A DNA stretch of 38,077 bases from a virus. The translations under genes and the position numbers were made by a program. This document shows, piece by piece, positions 26,606 through 34,161 of the stretch; positions within the stretch are counted from its first letter, which is position 1; the number at the start of each line of letters is the position of its first letter. The notes beneath the pieces were generated by a model. That model searched no databases. It had not been told where the DNA came from and saw only the letters and a program-made list of their open reading frames with translations. Location: the IMG/VR virus record IMGVR_UViG_3300002334_000148, positions 1-38,077 of that record; one strand, 5' to 3'.

Positions 26606-27143
26606 GATAACTAAGGAAGAGATAAGAGCAGCCTATGATGGAGCTAAGTATACTAGTGGTCTCATGGTACAAGAGAACTCTGAGTTATACAAGGCTCCTG
26701 AGGATGAATTGATACATCCTAATAAGGCTCCAGAGGAGGGTGGTGGTCAAGACATTGCGTATGGTCATAAGCTTACTGAGGGAGAGATAAAGAAGGGTGA
26801 GGTGTATGGCATAGCCTATACTAAGGGGATAACTAAGAAGGATGCTGAGAGGATACTTGAGTTAGATATAATCAAGCATAAGAATAAAGCGGAGGCTAAG
26901 GTAGGCTCCAGTGTGTGGAATGAATTACCTCAGGCTGGTAAGAACCTACTTACGGACTTTAGTTTTACAGGGACACTTCATAAGTTCCCCAAGATGTTAG
27001 CTGGTATCAAGAGTAAGAATAAGGAAGTAGTACTGAATGAGTACAGGAGGAAGTTCAAGAAGGGGGGTACTATGAGGGATATGGTAGAGAGGAATAAGTT
27101 CTCTAGAGAGATGATAGCGGGTATGGAGGATTACTTCATATAG
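26598..27143 (+). CDS. Endolysin, T4-lysozyme-like muramidase
   Basis: A 181-residue protein, the last gene of the late strand. The hallmark region is DIAYGHKLTEGE (about 52-63), equivalent to the GIGHLLT segment of T4 lysozyme, followed by GITKKDAERILELDI and a helical C-terminal lobe with FSFTG and RRKFKKGG. The catalytic glutamate is probably E26 or E29, N-terminal to the YGH motif, though spacing differs from T4 because of an insertion (residues about 33-50). It has no signal sequence, so it needs a holin. GAGGAG precedes the ATG. Confidence 0.8.
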   Translation: MPRITKEEIRAAYDGAKYTSGLMVQENSELYKAPEDELIHPNKAPEEGGGQDIAYGHKLTEGEIKKGEVYGIAYTKGITKKDAERILELDIIKHKNKAEAKVGSSVWNELPQAGKNLLTDFSFTGTLHKFPKMLAGIKSKNKEVVLNEYRRKFKKGGTMRDMVERNKFSREMIAGMEDYFI

Positions 27144-27149
27144 TATATA

Positions 27150-27183
27150 GGCCATAGAGGTATCTAATTGATCCTCTATGGCC
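27150..27183. terminator. Hairpin between convergent operons
   Basis: GGCCATAGAGG (27150-27160) pairs perfectly with CCTCTATGGCC (27173-27183) around a 12-nt loop. It sits in the 48-nt interval between the endolysin stop and the end of the leftward operon. There is no clean U-tract in either direction, so it may act as a bidirectional terminator with other help or as an RNA-stabilising 3' end. Confidence 0.8.
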
Positions 27184-27191
27184 CTCTTAGT

Positions 27192-27506
27192 TTAAGCTAG
27201 TAGTGGCTGATCATTGTAGCCTACGGAGAGCCTGATAGCCTCCTCACGCTGTCTAGCAAAGGCCATACTCCTCTTAGCCTTCTTGAATGCCTTCTTGTTC
27301 TTCTTCGTTAACTGCTTACGGAACTTATCAGTCCGTATATATGTACCCTGAACCTTAAGCTTATGTAATACTTGAGAACCCTCTACCTTGACCATAGTAC
27401 AACTGATCCAGTGGGGTAGGCCAAGGGCTAAGATAGCTACCCTCTGTTGACTAAGGAGTCTACGGGCCTGATAATCATAGTACAACTCATCTTCCATCCT
27501 CTTCAT
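27192..27506 (-). CDS. Hypothetical basic protein
   Basis: A 104-residue protein and the last gene of the leftward operon. The ATG at 27506 is preferred because GGAGAG lies six bases upstream; starts at 27497 or 27530 are less well placed. It overlaps the previous gene. The C-terminal half is strikingly basic (TDKFRKQLTKKNKKAFKKAKR, about residues 68-88), suggesting nucleic-acid binding. No known domain is seen. Confidence 0.55.
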   Translation of the reverse strand: MKRMEDELYYDYQARRLLSQQRVAILALGLPHWISCTMVKVEGSQVLHKLKVQGTYIRTDKFRKQLTKKNKKAFKKAKRSMAFARQREEAIRLSVGYNDQPLLA

Positions 27507-27747
27507 ACTTAACTCTCCTATGGCCTTCATAAGCCTTTATGATTCTCTTCCTATATATACGTATGATATTTAGTGGCACATACTCCTCTGTCTTAAAGGC
27601 TACATACTTATCCCCTATGAGTACCCTGATATAGTGGAAGAAGCTCTTACGATCTGAACAACTCTCAACAGATTTAAGAAATACTGTACTACCTCTACAA
27701 CTTATGATGGGGTTATCCTCTAGCATCTTCTTTACATTACCTAGCAT
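27487..27747 (-). CDS. Hypothetical protein
   Basis: An 86-residue basic protein overlapping the preceding gene by 7 nt and the following one by 20. GGGGGAGGT is the ribosome site. It contains two cysteines (ISCRG, ESCSD) and a Lys/Arg/Tyr-rich C-terminus (IIRIYRKRIIKAYEGHRRVK). No family is recognised. Its position downstream of ribonucleotide reductase suggests an early accessory role. Confidence 0.5.
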   Translation of the reverse strand: MLGNVKKMLEDNPIISCRGSTVFLKSVESCSDRKSFFHYIRVLIGDKYVAFKTEEYVPLNIIRIYRKRIIKAYEGHRRVKYEEDGR

Positions 27748-27992
27748 ACCTCCCCCGTACCCCTCCAGTCTAATTTAATGTAAAGCTCATCTCCAAAGGA
27801 TTGCATCTTCTTAACCTTCTCTATACACTCAATAGTAAGTTTATCTATTACGGGTCTCAGCTTCTTCCTGAGGTTATCCTTGAATAACTCTGCTTCAGTC
27901 TCAACTATACTTGAGAGTATAGCGGGCTTAATCTGCTTCTCAAATAGGATTCTAGTTATCTCTACTATATGATCTGGGTCTCTACTTTCCAT
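27741..27992 (-). CDS. Hypothetical protein, helical
   Basis: An 83-residue protein, acidic at the N-terminus (MESRDPDHIVEITRILFEKQ) and helical in the middle, ending with a short beta-like segment (DELYIKLDWRGTGEV). The ATG at 27992 follows GGAGATTTAAGT. It overlaps its neighbours, so it belongs to the same polycistronic message. No motif or membrane segment is seen. Confidence 0.5.
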   Translation of the reverse strand: MESRDPDHIVEITRILFEKQIKPAILSSIVETEAELFKDNLRKKLRPVIDKLTIECIEKVKKMQSFGDELYIKLDWRGTGEVC

Positions 27993-28176
27993 ACTTAAAT
28001 CTCCTCTTCCCTATTTTATTAATTAACTCATGACCCTCTTGATACTGACCACACCAGTGCATCTCATGCTTAGCTATAGGCTCAGGAGTAAGTCTGCACT
28101 CCCCTTGTCCATCAGTACCCTCATGTTTATAGTAGAACCTACATGAGATACATCTGTATGACTTTAGTTTACTCAC
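27982..28176 (-). CDS. Small zinc-binding-type protein
   Basis: A 64-residue protein with a GTG start (28174-28176) supported by a GGAGGTAGGG site. Four cysteines in the order CISC, GEC and WC (residues about 9-42) resemble small phage zinc-finger proteins with a WCGQY ending. The C-terminal part is basic. It directly follows the ribonucleotide reductase gene. The role is unknown. Confidence 0.6.
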   Translation of the reverse strand: MSKLKSYRCISCRFYYKHEGTDGQGECRLTPEPIAKHEMHWCGQYQEGHELINKIGKRRFKYGK

Positions 28177-28191
28177 GCCCTACCTCCTCCC

Positions 28192-31100
28192 TTATCCACA
28201 CTTACTCCATCCACACCCACCACTACACTTCTCACACCCCTCAGTAAACTGGAGAGGACTACCACACTCAGGGCATCCCTTCATCTCCACCTCCGTACCC
28301 CTAGCTTGTTGGTACATCTTGAGTATCCTGCTGAGGTGACTAGCAACATCGTTGATAACTACTACGGACTTATCCAATTGCTTAATGATATCCGTGAGTG
28401 GTACCCCATACCTCATAGAGAGGCTTAACTGTCTACACACGGTGTTCCAGCAGCTATCTATACTAGCGTATGGAAATTTAACGAAGACTTCTACAGGGGC
28501 ACCTGAGGCATCCTCAGCTACTATGATGTAGACCTTCTGTCCATCTACTGTCACTCGGTATCTTGTGGCTTTAAGTTCATCTGGGAGAACAGCTTTACTA
28601 AAGGACTCTTTGGATCTAGGATTATCCACTGGTCCTTGCTCTCTAGTATCTCCTTCGGTAGATGCACTAAGTACTTGTGTTTCCCTAGAACCATCTCGAT
28701 AGATTGTGACTCCCTTACATCCAAGTTTGTATGCGAGTTCATAAGCCTCCTTAACTTCTTTGACTGTAGTGTCATTAGGCATATTAATTGTCTTACTAAT
28801 GGAGCTATCAATGTGCTTCTGTAGCACCGCTTGCATCTTGATATGATCAGACCAGTGGATATCACCGGCACTCTTGAATAGGTCTGGGTTACTGACCATT
28901 AGATCCCACTCATACCCTTGTTCAATAGCTTCCTTCGCCTCTTGTGGTAACCACTTATTAGGCATGATAAACTTAGTTCCATCGAGTACCTCTTTAACTG
29001 TCACTGGTGCGTAATATGGCTCACAACCACTGGAACAGTCTGAAATCATTGATAAAGTTCCAGTAGGTGCTATGGTAGTCAGATTAGCATTACGTCTATA
29101 AGGTATCCCATCAGGTATCGTATCATACCCATCATAATGCCCCTCCTTCATAGCTAACTCGTAAGACTTCTTATCAGCTTCTCTAGAGATAAACTCCATT
29201 ACCTCACCAGCAAGGGTACGCCCCTCCTCACTATCATAGGGTAGGCCCAACTGGATAAGCATGTCGTGCAACCCCATAATACCTAGGCCAATCTTCCGAG
29301 TCCTCTCCATGGCCTCCTGACACTCTGGGATAGGCATCACACTAGCATCTAGTATCCTATTGAGGAAGAGGACTCCAGTTCTAGTAGTATCTCTGAGCTT
29401 CACATAGTCAACTTGAAGGACATCTCTTGTAACAAAATCTTCACCTGTGAATGGCCCGAGACTCATCACATGATTACTTAAGTTAATACTACCGAGCGTA
29501 CAGTTATGTACACCAATACCATTAGCCCAGAAAGTATTAATGTTTGATACCTCTACTATATCAAACACTTCTTCTGAACCAAAGTCCTCCACTGAGGCTA
29601 CCTTATAAGAAGTCTCATCTGCATACCTACTCCTTACAAACTTATCCTTCTTAACGCTAGTCAAGAGACCTACAGTATCCATGAATATATTAGCTGATTG
29701 CTTAGTCACCTGTATACGGTACTGGTTATTACGGTTACTCTTGAATACAGTTGTAAACTTAGATGTATGGATACCTATAGAGTTAAGGTATGCTACAACT
29801 TGATTACCTAGCTTATCACTAGATGTTGCAAAGGCAACCTGAGTATTAGCTTTCCCAGATATTCCTGCATCTGCACTAAATAGGCCACGTATAAAGGATC
29901 TTTGTTGGGGGTCTGTCCAACTATAGAACTTACTAGGGAACTCTACCTCAGTACACCTACTTTTAACCATACCAAAAGACTCAGCTATCTCTAGAGAACT
30001 TTTCTTATCAGACTGGTGTTGATACCTCTCCTCTGTATTAATATTAGGCTTAGTTGTTACATCAAAGGTATTGATAAAGCACTGGCTAATACGATCTTTG
30101 ATTTCAAAGTCACCATCCTTAGCATTGAAGGATATACCCACAGTGGTGCTATACCAGCCATCTCCATGAAGCCAGCCAATCATCTCATGTACTTCGCTAG
30201 GTGCATCATACAGTGTATATGGTGTGACACCTGAGAGAACCTTGACACTCTTACCCACAGTATCCTTAGCATCTACAAAAGATCCACTTACTAGTTCTAT
30301 CTGATGATCTGGAGTGCATACTAGTGTTGACCTATTAGATAGGTTCATCTTAATTACAGGTTGAGTACCTTTGTTCACCACCTTAAGATAAGTATGTGCT
30401 TTGTAATCAGTGCCAATCACATGAGAAGTACCAGCCATATCCTCAATCTTACGTACACCTTGCGGGGTAGTAACAAGTGTACCTTTAGCTAAACAACTCT
30501 CATAAGGACGGAGTGGCTGTTCTCCACAGGGATTGGTACAATCGAGCTTACCAAGGTGTGGTACAGTGTTCCCCTTCTCTATGGTATCCATAAAGATGAC
30601 ACCCGGCTCAGCACTGGACCAAGCCCTCTGTATCAACTCATCCCATAATTCAGTATTCTTACCATAAGTTACATGAGGGTTAAGTACCTCATCCATAAAG
30701 CTATCAGTAATACCCACAGACAGATTAAAGTTACTCAAGACACCTTCAGTATCCTTAACACTAATGAAGTCCCAGATATCTGGATGATCACAGTCCAAAA
30801 TACCCATGTTAGCCCCTCGTCTACGACCTCCCTGCTTTATTATGTCTGTTGATACATCCTGTACCTTCATGAAAGACAGAGGCCCAGATGCAACGCCATT
30901 AGTACTAGCCACAATACTATTAGAGGCCCGGATTGGAGAATAATTGCAACCGACACCACCACCGGACTTACTAATGATAGCAGCATCACTATAGAACTTA
31001 TATATGCTTTCAATTGAATCCTCCACTGGTAGTACGTAACAAGCTGAGTATGCCTCAATAGCTGTCCCTCCGTTCATTAAGGCAGGGGAGTTAGGTAGGA

Positions 31101-31254
31101 AGTCCATATCTCTCATAGTATTTATGAATAGGCACTCCTCCTCATGGGCCTTACCAAAATATCCACCAACCCTCTCAGTCTGATCTTCCCATGTACTCTC
31201 TCCTTCAAGAAAGTAACGCTCCTCAAGTACTCGTTGTGCTGTTTCTGTAATCAT
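28192..31254 (-). CDS. nrdJ: Class II (adenosylcobalamin-type) ribonucleotide reductase with intein
   Basis: A 1020-codon frame made of a reductase split by a 331-residue intein; the spliced product would have 689 residues. It converts ribonucleotides to deoxyribonucleotides. Visible landmarks are the first redox cysteine in SACYVLP (C72), GGGVGCNYSPIRA, the thiyl-radical/glutamate site NPCGE (C243/E245), the second redox cysteine after the intein (C585 in CTLGSINLS), APTGTLSMISDCSSGCEP, and LGCKGVTIYRDGSR, a hallmark of the B12 class. The C-terminus carries a Cys-rich tail (CPECG, CEKCSGGCGWSKC) that would regenerate the active site. No nrdB-like small subunit is present, which supports class II. 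It needs host cobalamin. It has no visible ATP-cone. Confidence 0.95.
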   Translation of the reverse strand: MITETAQRVLEERYFLEGESTWEDQTERVGGYFGKAHEEECLFINTMRDMDFLPNSPALMNGGTAIEAYSACYVLPVEDSIESIYKFYSDAAIISKSGGGVGCNYSPIRASNSIVASTNGVASGPLSFMKVQDVSTDIIKQGGRRRGANMGILDCDHPDIWDFISVKDTEGVLSNFNLSVGITDSFMDEVLNPHVTYGKNTELWDELIQRAWSSAEPGVIFMDTIEKGNTVPHLGKLDCTNPCGEQPLRPYESCLAKGTLVTTPQGVRKIEDMAGTSHVIGTDYKAHTYLKVVNKGTQPVIKMNLSNRSTLVCTPDHQIELVSGSFVDAKDTVGKSVKVLSGVTPYTLYDAPSEVHEMIGWLHGDGWYSTTVGISFNAKDGDFEIKDRISQCFINTFDVTTKPNINTEERYQHQSDKKSSLEIAESFGMVKSRCTEVEFPSKFYSWTDPQQRSFIRGLFSADAGISGKANTQVAFATSSDKLGNQVVAYLNSIGIHTSKFTTVFKSNRNNQYRIQVTKQSANIFMDTVGLLTSVKKDKFVRSRYADETSYKVASVEDFGSEEVFDIVEVSNINTFWANGIGVHNCTLGSINLSNHVMSLGPFTGEDFVTRDVLQVDYVKLRDTTRTGVLFLNRILDASVMPIPECQEAMERTRKIGLGIMGLHDMLIQLGLPYDSEEGRTLAGEVMEFISREADKKSYELAMKEGHYDGYDTIPDGIPYRRNANLTTIAPTGTLSMISDCSSGCEPYYAPVTVKEVLDGTKFIMPNKWLPQEAKEAIEQGYEWDLMVSNPDLFKSAGDIHWSDHIKMQAVLQKHIDSSISKTINMPNDTTVKEVKEAYELAYKLGCKGVTIYRDGSRETQVLSASTEGDTREQGPVDNPRSKESFSKAVLPDELKATRYRVTVDGQKVYIIVAEDASGAPVEVFVKFPYASIDSCWNTVCRQLSLSMRYGVPLTDIIKQLDKSVVVINDVASHLSRILKMYQQARGTEVEMKGCPECGSPLQFTEGCEKCSGGCGWSKCG
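29503..30495 (-). mobile_element. Intein with LAGLIDADG homing endonuclease in nrdJ
   Basis: Residues 254-584 of the reductase frame. It starts with Cys (CLAKGTLVTTPQG, block A) and has STLVCTPDHQIEL (block B, TxxH-type). Two LAGLIDADG blocks follow, IGWLHGDGW (about 359-367) and FIRGLFSADAG (about 454-464), both keeping an Asp. It ends with VFDIVEV and NTFWANGIGVHN (blocks F and G), followed by the extein Cys585. All residues needed for standard splicing are present, and the endonuclease looks intact. The insertion point is directly before the second redox cysteine of the reductase, so no active enzyme is possible before splicing. Confidence 0.95.
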
Positions 31255-31259
31255 ATATC

Positions 31260-31550
31260 TTACTCTCCTCGTTGTACACTTCTGAAATCATAATGAACCA
31301 TAAACTCTTTCTTACAATCTTCACAATACATCCAGACATAAGCTCCATCTGGTTCAAACTCTCCACTCTCATTAGGAAAGAAGTCTGTACCTTGGCAGTA
31401 TGGGCACTTAGCTCTCTTTGTAATCTTAGTGAGGTAACCACCTCTACCTAAATCACTATCTCCTTGTAACTCCTTTACCTTAGTCTCAAGATCACTAACA
31501 ACCTTCTTAATCTCTTGATAACTCATCTGTCTTAAACTTATACTACTCAT
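31260..31550 (-). CDS. Zinc-ribbon protein
   Basis: A 96-residue protein. An N-terminal helix (EIKKVVSDLETKVKELQG) is followed by a zinc ribbon made of CPYC (about 49-52) and CEDC (about 76-79). The rest is acidic. It ends just before the reductase start and overlaps the preceding gene by 4 nt. It may be a small nucleic-acid- or protein-binding factor; the family is not named. Confidence 0.65.
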   Translation of the reverse strand: MSSISLRQMSYQEIKKVVSDLETKVKELQGDSDLGRGGYLTKITKRAKCPYCQGTDFFPNESGEFEPDGAYVWMYCEDCKKEFMVHYDFRSVQRGE

Positions 31551-31855
31551 ACATCTACCTCCCCTATAACCTTCATCTTATTCGCTAGATACCATAGGCC
31601 ACTTTGTGACTCTGGTCTCTTAAGCTCTATGTAATCCTCTATCTCTACCTTAACCCATACTCTATTATCCATCAGCTTTAGATGAGGAGCTATAGGCTCA
31701 CTTGTGGTATGCCATCCAGGTCTATGAGCATACCCTTTGGTCTTATGATCTTCAGCTTGTAGCCATATGCCAAGGGGTATCCTCTGTCTCCTATTAATAA
31801 AGAGTGGGCCTAGAGTTCCATCCACCCTCTTTACTATAAGTTTATAGGCTATCAT
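31547..31855 (-). CDS. Conserved-looking hypothetical protein
   Basis: A 102-residue protein with a well-ordered pattern of aromatic and charged residues: RPGWHTTSEPIAPHLKL, then VWVKVEIEDYIELKRPES and LWYLANKMKV. The arrangement looks like a compact beta domain with possible functional His, Glu and Arg residues. I believe similar proteins occur in other phages but cannot name a family. AGGAG precedes the ATG; it couples to the next gene by ATGA. Confidence 0.55.
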   Translation of the reverse strand: MIAYKLIVKRVDGTLGPLFINRRQRIPLGIWLQAEDHKTKGYAHRPGWHTTSEPIAPHLKLMDNRVWVKVEIEDYIELKRPESQSGLWYLANKMKVIGEVDV

Positions 31856-31863
31856 ATACGCTC

Positions 31864-32010
31864 CTAGTACTTGTTACTCTTACCTAACTTAGACTTAAGC
31901 TTCTTCTTCTCCATCTTCTTCTGCTTAGGTTTAGCCTTGGTCTTTACCTTAGTCTTAACCTTAGTCTTTACCTTAGTAGTACCATAACCACCCATCATCT
32001 TCTTAGCCAT
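31864..32010 (-). CDS. Lysine-rich 48-residue protein
   Basis: A short gene between the 102-residue protein and the zincin gene. The ATG at 32008-32010 has AAGGGGGTGAT upstream and the stop TAG is at 31864-31866. The product is extremely basic: MAKKMMGGYGTTK, three KVKT units, then KPKQKKMEKKKLKSK. It resembles small DNA-compacting or RNA-binding peptides. No homologue comes to mind. Its A/G-biased sense strand gives the + strand its CTT-rich look. Confidence 0.7.
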   Translation of the reverse strand: MAKKMMGGYGTTKVKTKVKTKVKTKAKPKQKKMEKKKLKSKLGKSNKY

Positions 32011-32039
32011 TCTTATATCACCCCCTTTATCCTTTAGCC

Positions 32040-32420
32040 CTATTTATTATCATTCAAGTATTGCATAAGATCAGAGGCCAAGACGGACACCTGACCCTCA
32101 TCTAGATCCAGTGCATTACAACTAGAGATGAAGTGGATTACTTCATGTAGTAGTGTCTCAGCCTTAAGATCCTCCGCTATGTTCTCATCAATCATTATCT
32201 CAGACTTCTCTAGAGAACACTCACCAAGTCTACCAGTACCTAGAGTTACCTCTCTCACTATGACGCTAAGTCCACTTACCTTAATTACTCTTGTATCACT
32301 CATCCGACCTATCTCCCAATCCTCATTTATTCCTACAGTATTCCAATCAGTACCACACTGATTACATAGACCAGCTAACACTAACCCATCACAATCCTTA
32401 TCTGGACAAAAGTTTCCCAT
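32040..32420 (-). CDS. Zinc-ribbon plus zincin-like metallopeptidase
   Basis: A 126-residue protein. The N-terminus has a mini zinc ribbon (C5, C10, C19, C22: CPDKDC and CNQC). The C-terminal half carries the zincin motif HEVIH (residues 92-96, in TLLHEVIHFISS) with E108 as a possible third ligand. The layout KVSGLSVIV followed by IMIDEN and the HExxH helix matches small phage and mobile-element metalloproteases of the ImmA/SprT style. The target is unknown. Its ATG overlaps the dUTPase stop (TAATG). Confidence 0.7.
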   Translation of the reverse strand: MGNFCPDKDCDGLVLAGLCNQCGTDWNTVGINEDWEIGRMSDTRVIKVSGLSVIVREVTLGTGRLGECSLEKSEIMIDENIAEDLKAETLLHEVIHFISSCNALDLDEGQVSVLASDLMQYLNDNK

Positions 32421-32830
32421 TAACTAACCCCCGAAGATCCAAAGCCACCCTTACCATCCTCCATATCATCCACTACCTCAAGCTCTGGGCTTACGAAGTG
32501 GTGGAAGATGAGTTGAGCTATACGCTCCCCCTTCCGTATATATAGTGTATTACCATATGACATATTGAATACCTTAGCCTTCATCTCCTGCTTAAAGGAA
32601 CTGTCTATGATGCCCGTACTTATCACAGCGTTCCTCTTAAAGGCTAAGGAGGAGCGATGGATAAGTAATCCATACTGACCCTCAGGGATAGCCACTGCTA
32701 TCCCAAGAGGGACTACAGCAGCAGACTGAGGTTCTATCTCCATATCCTCACCAGCACATAGATCATACCCTGCATCACCCTCTCTCATCTGCTTAAGTAT
32801 ACATCCAGGTCTTACTATTCTATACCTCAT
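32420..32830 (-). CDS. dut: dUTP diphosphatase
   Basis: A 136-residue trimeric-type dUTPase with all five motifs: GDAGYDL (18-24), HRSSLAFK (motif 2), TGIIDSSFKQE (motif 3, catalytic Asp kept), GERIAQLIF (motif 4) and GKGGFGSSG (motif 5, the C-terminal arm). It hydrolyses dUTP to dUMP and pyrophosphate, keeping uracil out of phage DNA and feeding the ThyX step. Motif 3 has Phe where many family members have the Tyr that stacks on deoxyribose. Its ATG overlaps the stop of the frameshifted upstream gene. Confidence 0.93.
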   Translation of the reverse strand: MRYRIVRPGCILKQMREGDAGYDLCAGEDMEIEPQSAAVVPLGIAVAIPEGQYGLLIHRSSLAFKRNAVISTGIIDSSFKQEMKAKVFNMSYGNTLYIRKGERIAQLIFHHFVSPELEVVDDMEDGKGGFGSSGVS

Positions 32831-33005
32831 ACACTCTCTATCCTTAAGTTCTCTGGAGACATCATACGCCTAACCTTCTCAGCTACTGTGATACCCTCAT
32901 GTAACCTTACAGATGTCTCATGTTTTAACCAAGCTTTAAACTCTGGTAAGTTAACTATAGATCAAAATCCTTCTTAGTAATACTGAAGACTAATTGCTTA
33001 CTCAT
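32827..33005 (-). pseudogene. Frameshifted small gene (or sequence error)
   Basis: From ATG 33005, behind GGAGGGGTAGT, the frame reads MSKQLVFSITKKDFDL and stops (TAG 32955-32957). The -1 frame then stays open to TGA 32827-32829, reading IVNLPEFKAWLKHETSVRL and on to MMSPENLRIESV. It has no start codon of its own in its first part. That TGA overlaps the dUTPase ATG, exactly like intact neighbours. A single missing base near 32957-32961 would restore a gene of about 59 codons. The alternatives are a true mutation, an assembly error or, less likely, programmed frameshifting. Confidence 0.7.
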
Positions 33006-33006
33006 A

Positions 33007-33192
33007 CTACCCCTCCATATTACTTATCAGTAGAGACTCAAGGATAAACTCTGTATGCCAGAAGAATAAGAATCTCTTACGCTTTATCTCAACTCTCTTA
33101 ACTCCAGATATCTCTTTTGTATAAGATCTTCCAGTAAGCTCAACCTCTTCCGCAGTACCATCATTCAGTAAGACATATGCTATATTACTCAT
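33007..33192 (-). CDS. Small hypothetical protein
   Basis: A 61-residue protein overlapping the upstream gene by 4 nt. It looks like a small beta-barrel-type fold (IAYVLLNDGTAEEVELTGRS) followed by a very basic strand (VKRVEIKRKRFLFFWHTEF). There is no membrane signal. Unknown function; its coupling in the operon supports translation. Confidence 0.55.
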   Translation of the reverse strand: MSNIAYVLLNDGTAEEVELTGRSYTKEISGVKRVEIKRKRFLFFWHTEFILESLLISNMEG

Positions 33193-33395
33193 TCCTCTAC
33201 CCCCGTACCCTCAGGTCTAACCCATATATACTTAGGGTCATGACCATCAGCTTTTACCATAGTCTGAACTAGGCCAGCCTCAGTGGCAGCTATGCCTAAC
33301 TCAGTCTTCTCCGTAGCATTAAACATAGTACAGGTAGTGAACATAAGCATACACATCACAATTACTATACAAGACATAAACCAGTTCTTATCCAC
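33189..33395 (-). CDS. Small membrane protein or lipoprotein
   Basis: A 68-residue protein with one N-terminal hydrophobic segment (CIVIVMCMLMFTTC, about residues 9-22) ending in Cys, which could be a loose lipobox (FTTC) or just a membrane anchor. The rest is hydrophilic (NATEKTELGIAATEAG). Placed in the early operon, it might modify the host envelope. Function is inferred only from topology. Confidence 0.55.
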   Translation of the reverse strand: MDKNWFMSCIVIVMCMLMFTTCTMFNATEKTELGIAATEAGLVQTMVKADGHDPKYIWVRPEGTGVEE

Positions 33396-33666
33396 TTATC
33401 TTCCTCTCCTCCAGTTCCAGGTGATGCTCCTCCAATCTCCTCAACTCCTCTACCCTACCATCAACTATACTATTACCGAACTTAGTCAGCAGGATACCTA
33501 ACTCCTCAGGTAGCAGGGGAACAGCCATCTCATCTGGCCCCTGTTTAAGCCTGAGGATAGTTACCCCAGTCTCCAGTGTCTCTAGAGTAATTACTGAGAA
33601 GGAGGAGGACTTAAGCTTAATAGTATTTATAACTACGGTCTCTGCCTCTACGTATACCTTACTCAT
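33388..33666 (-). CDS. Hypothetical protein
   Basis: A 92-residue protein from ATG 33666, chosen because AAGAGGATCGAGG precedes it; a longer start at 33705 would have no good site. It has a beta-rich first half (KVYVEAETVVINTIKL) and an acidic-basic helical end (EELRRLEEHHLELEERK). No motif is recognised. It overlaps both neighbours. Confidence 0.5.
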   Translation of the reverse strand: MSKVYVEAETVVINTIKLKSSSFSVITLETLETGVTILRLKQGPDEMAVPLLPEELGILLTKFGNSIVDGRVEELRRLEEHHLELEERKISG

Positions 33667-34006
33667 CCTCGATCCTCTTGCAGTAATGTCTTGCCTTACC
33701 AGCATCCTCCTTCACTCCACCCTTACGACCAAGGCGCATCAAGTACTTAAGAGCATTACCTAATAAGTAAGCCTTACGCCCATTCAATCCACTGAGCTGA
33801 ATGACACGTAAGATTATATCCATTACCTCAAGTCCATACTCTGGGAATATCTGGTAGTGCTTTGGTTTATCTACTGGGTCCTCAAGTACTACGGGGGATA
33901 TCTTATCTAAGTATTCATTATGAGCCTTACCAGCACCATTTACTTTAACTACCCCTACCTGCTTCCTCTCACCTACCCTTACATCCTCCAAATTAAAAGG
34001 CTTCAT
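33659..34006 (-). CDS. DUF3310 protein
   Basis: A 115-residue protein from ATG 34006; the TTG three bases upstream is not needed. The C-terminal half has the DUF3310 pattern: KPKHYQ, then EVMDIILRV, LGNALKYLMRLGRKGG and EDAGKARHYCKRI. The family is widespread in phages near nucleotide-metabolism genes; its biochemical role is not settled. The start overlaps the stop of the 51-residue gene (TGATG), indicating coupled translation. Confidence 0.88.
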   Translation of the reverse strand: MKPFNLEDVRVGERKQVGVVKVNGAGKAHNEYLDKISPVVLEDPVDKPKHYQIFPEYGLEVMDIILRVIQLSGLNGRKAYLLGNALKYLMRLGRKGGVKEDAGKARHYCKRIEDE

Positions 34007-34161
34007 CAAGACTCCTTAAGTAATACACTGCACTCATTACGTAGAGCTAACATCTCTTTGAGTATCCTTTGTACCTTCATAGTCTTATTCAAGTTACCTA
34101 CTTCGTACTTAACTCGCATATCCACAGTCCACATCACATATTTAATTATTATACCTAACAT
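34006..34161 (-). CDS. Small hypothetical protein, 51 residues
   Basis: A short gene filling the interval between thyX and DUF3310. Its ATG (34159-34161) overlaps the thyX stop (TAATG), and its TGA (34006-34008) overlaps the DUF3310 start. Such double coupling is strong evidence for a real gene. The product starts MLGIIIKYVMWTVDMRVKYE and continues as a charged helix (NKTMKVQRILKEMLALRNE), possibly a coiled coil. The role is unknown. Confidence 0.75.
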   Translation of the reverse strand: MLGIIIKYVMWTVDMRVKYEVGNLNKTMKVQRILKEMLALRNECSVLLKES

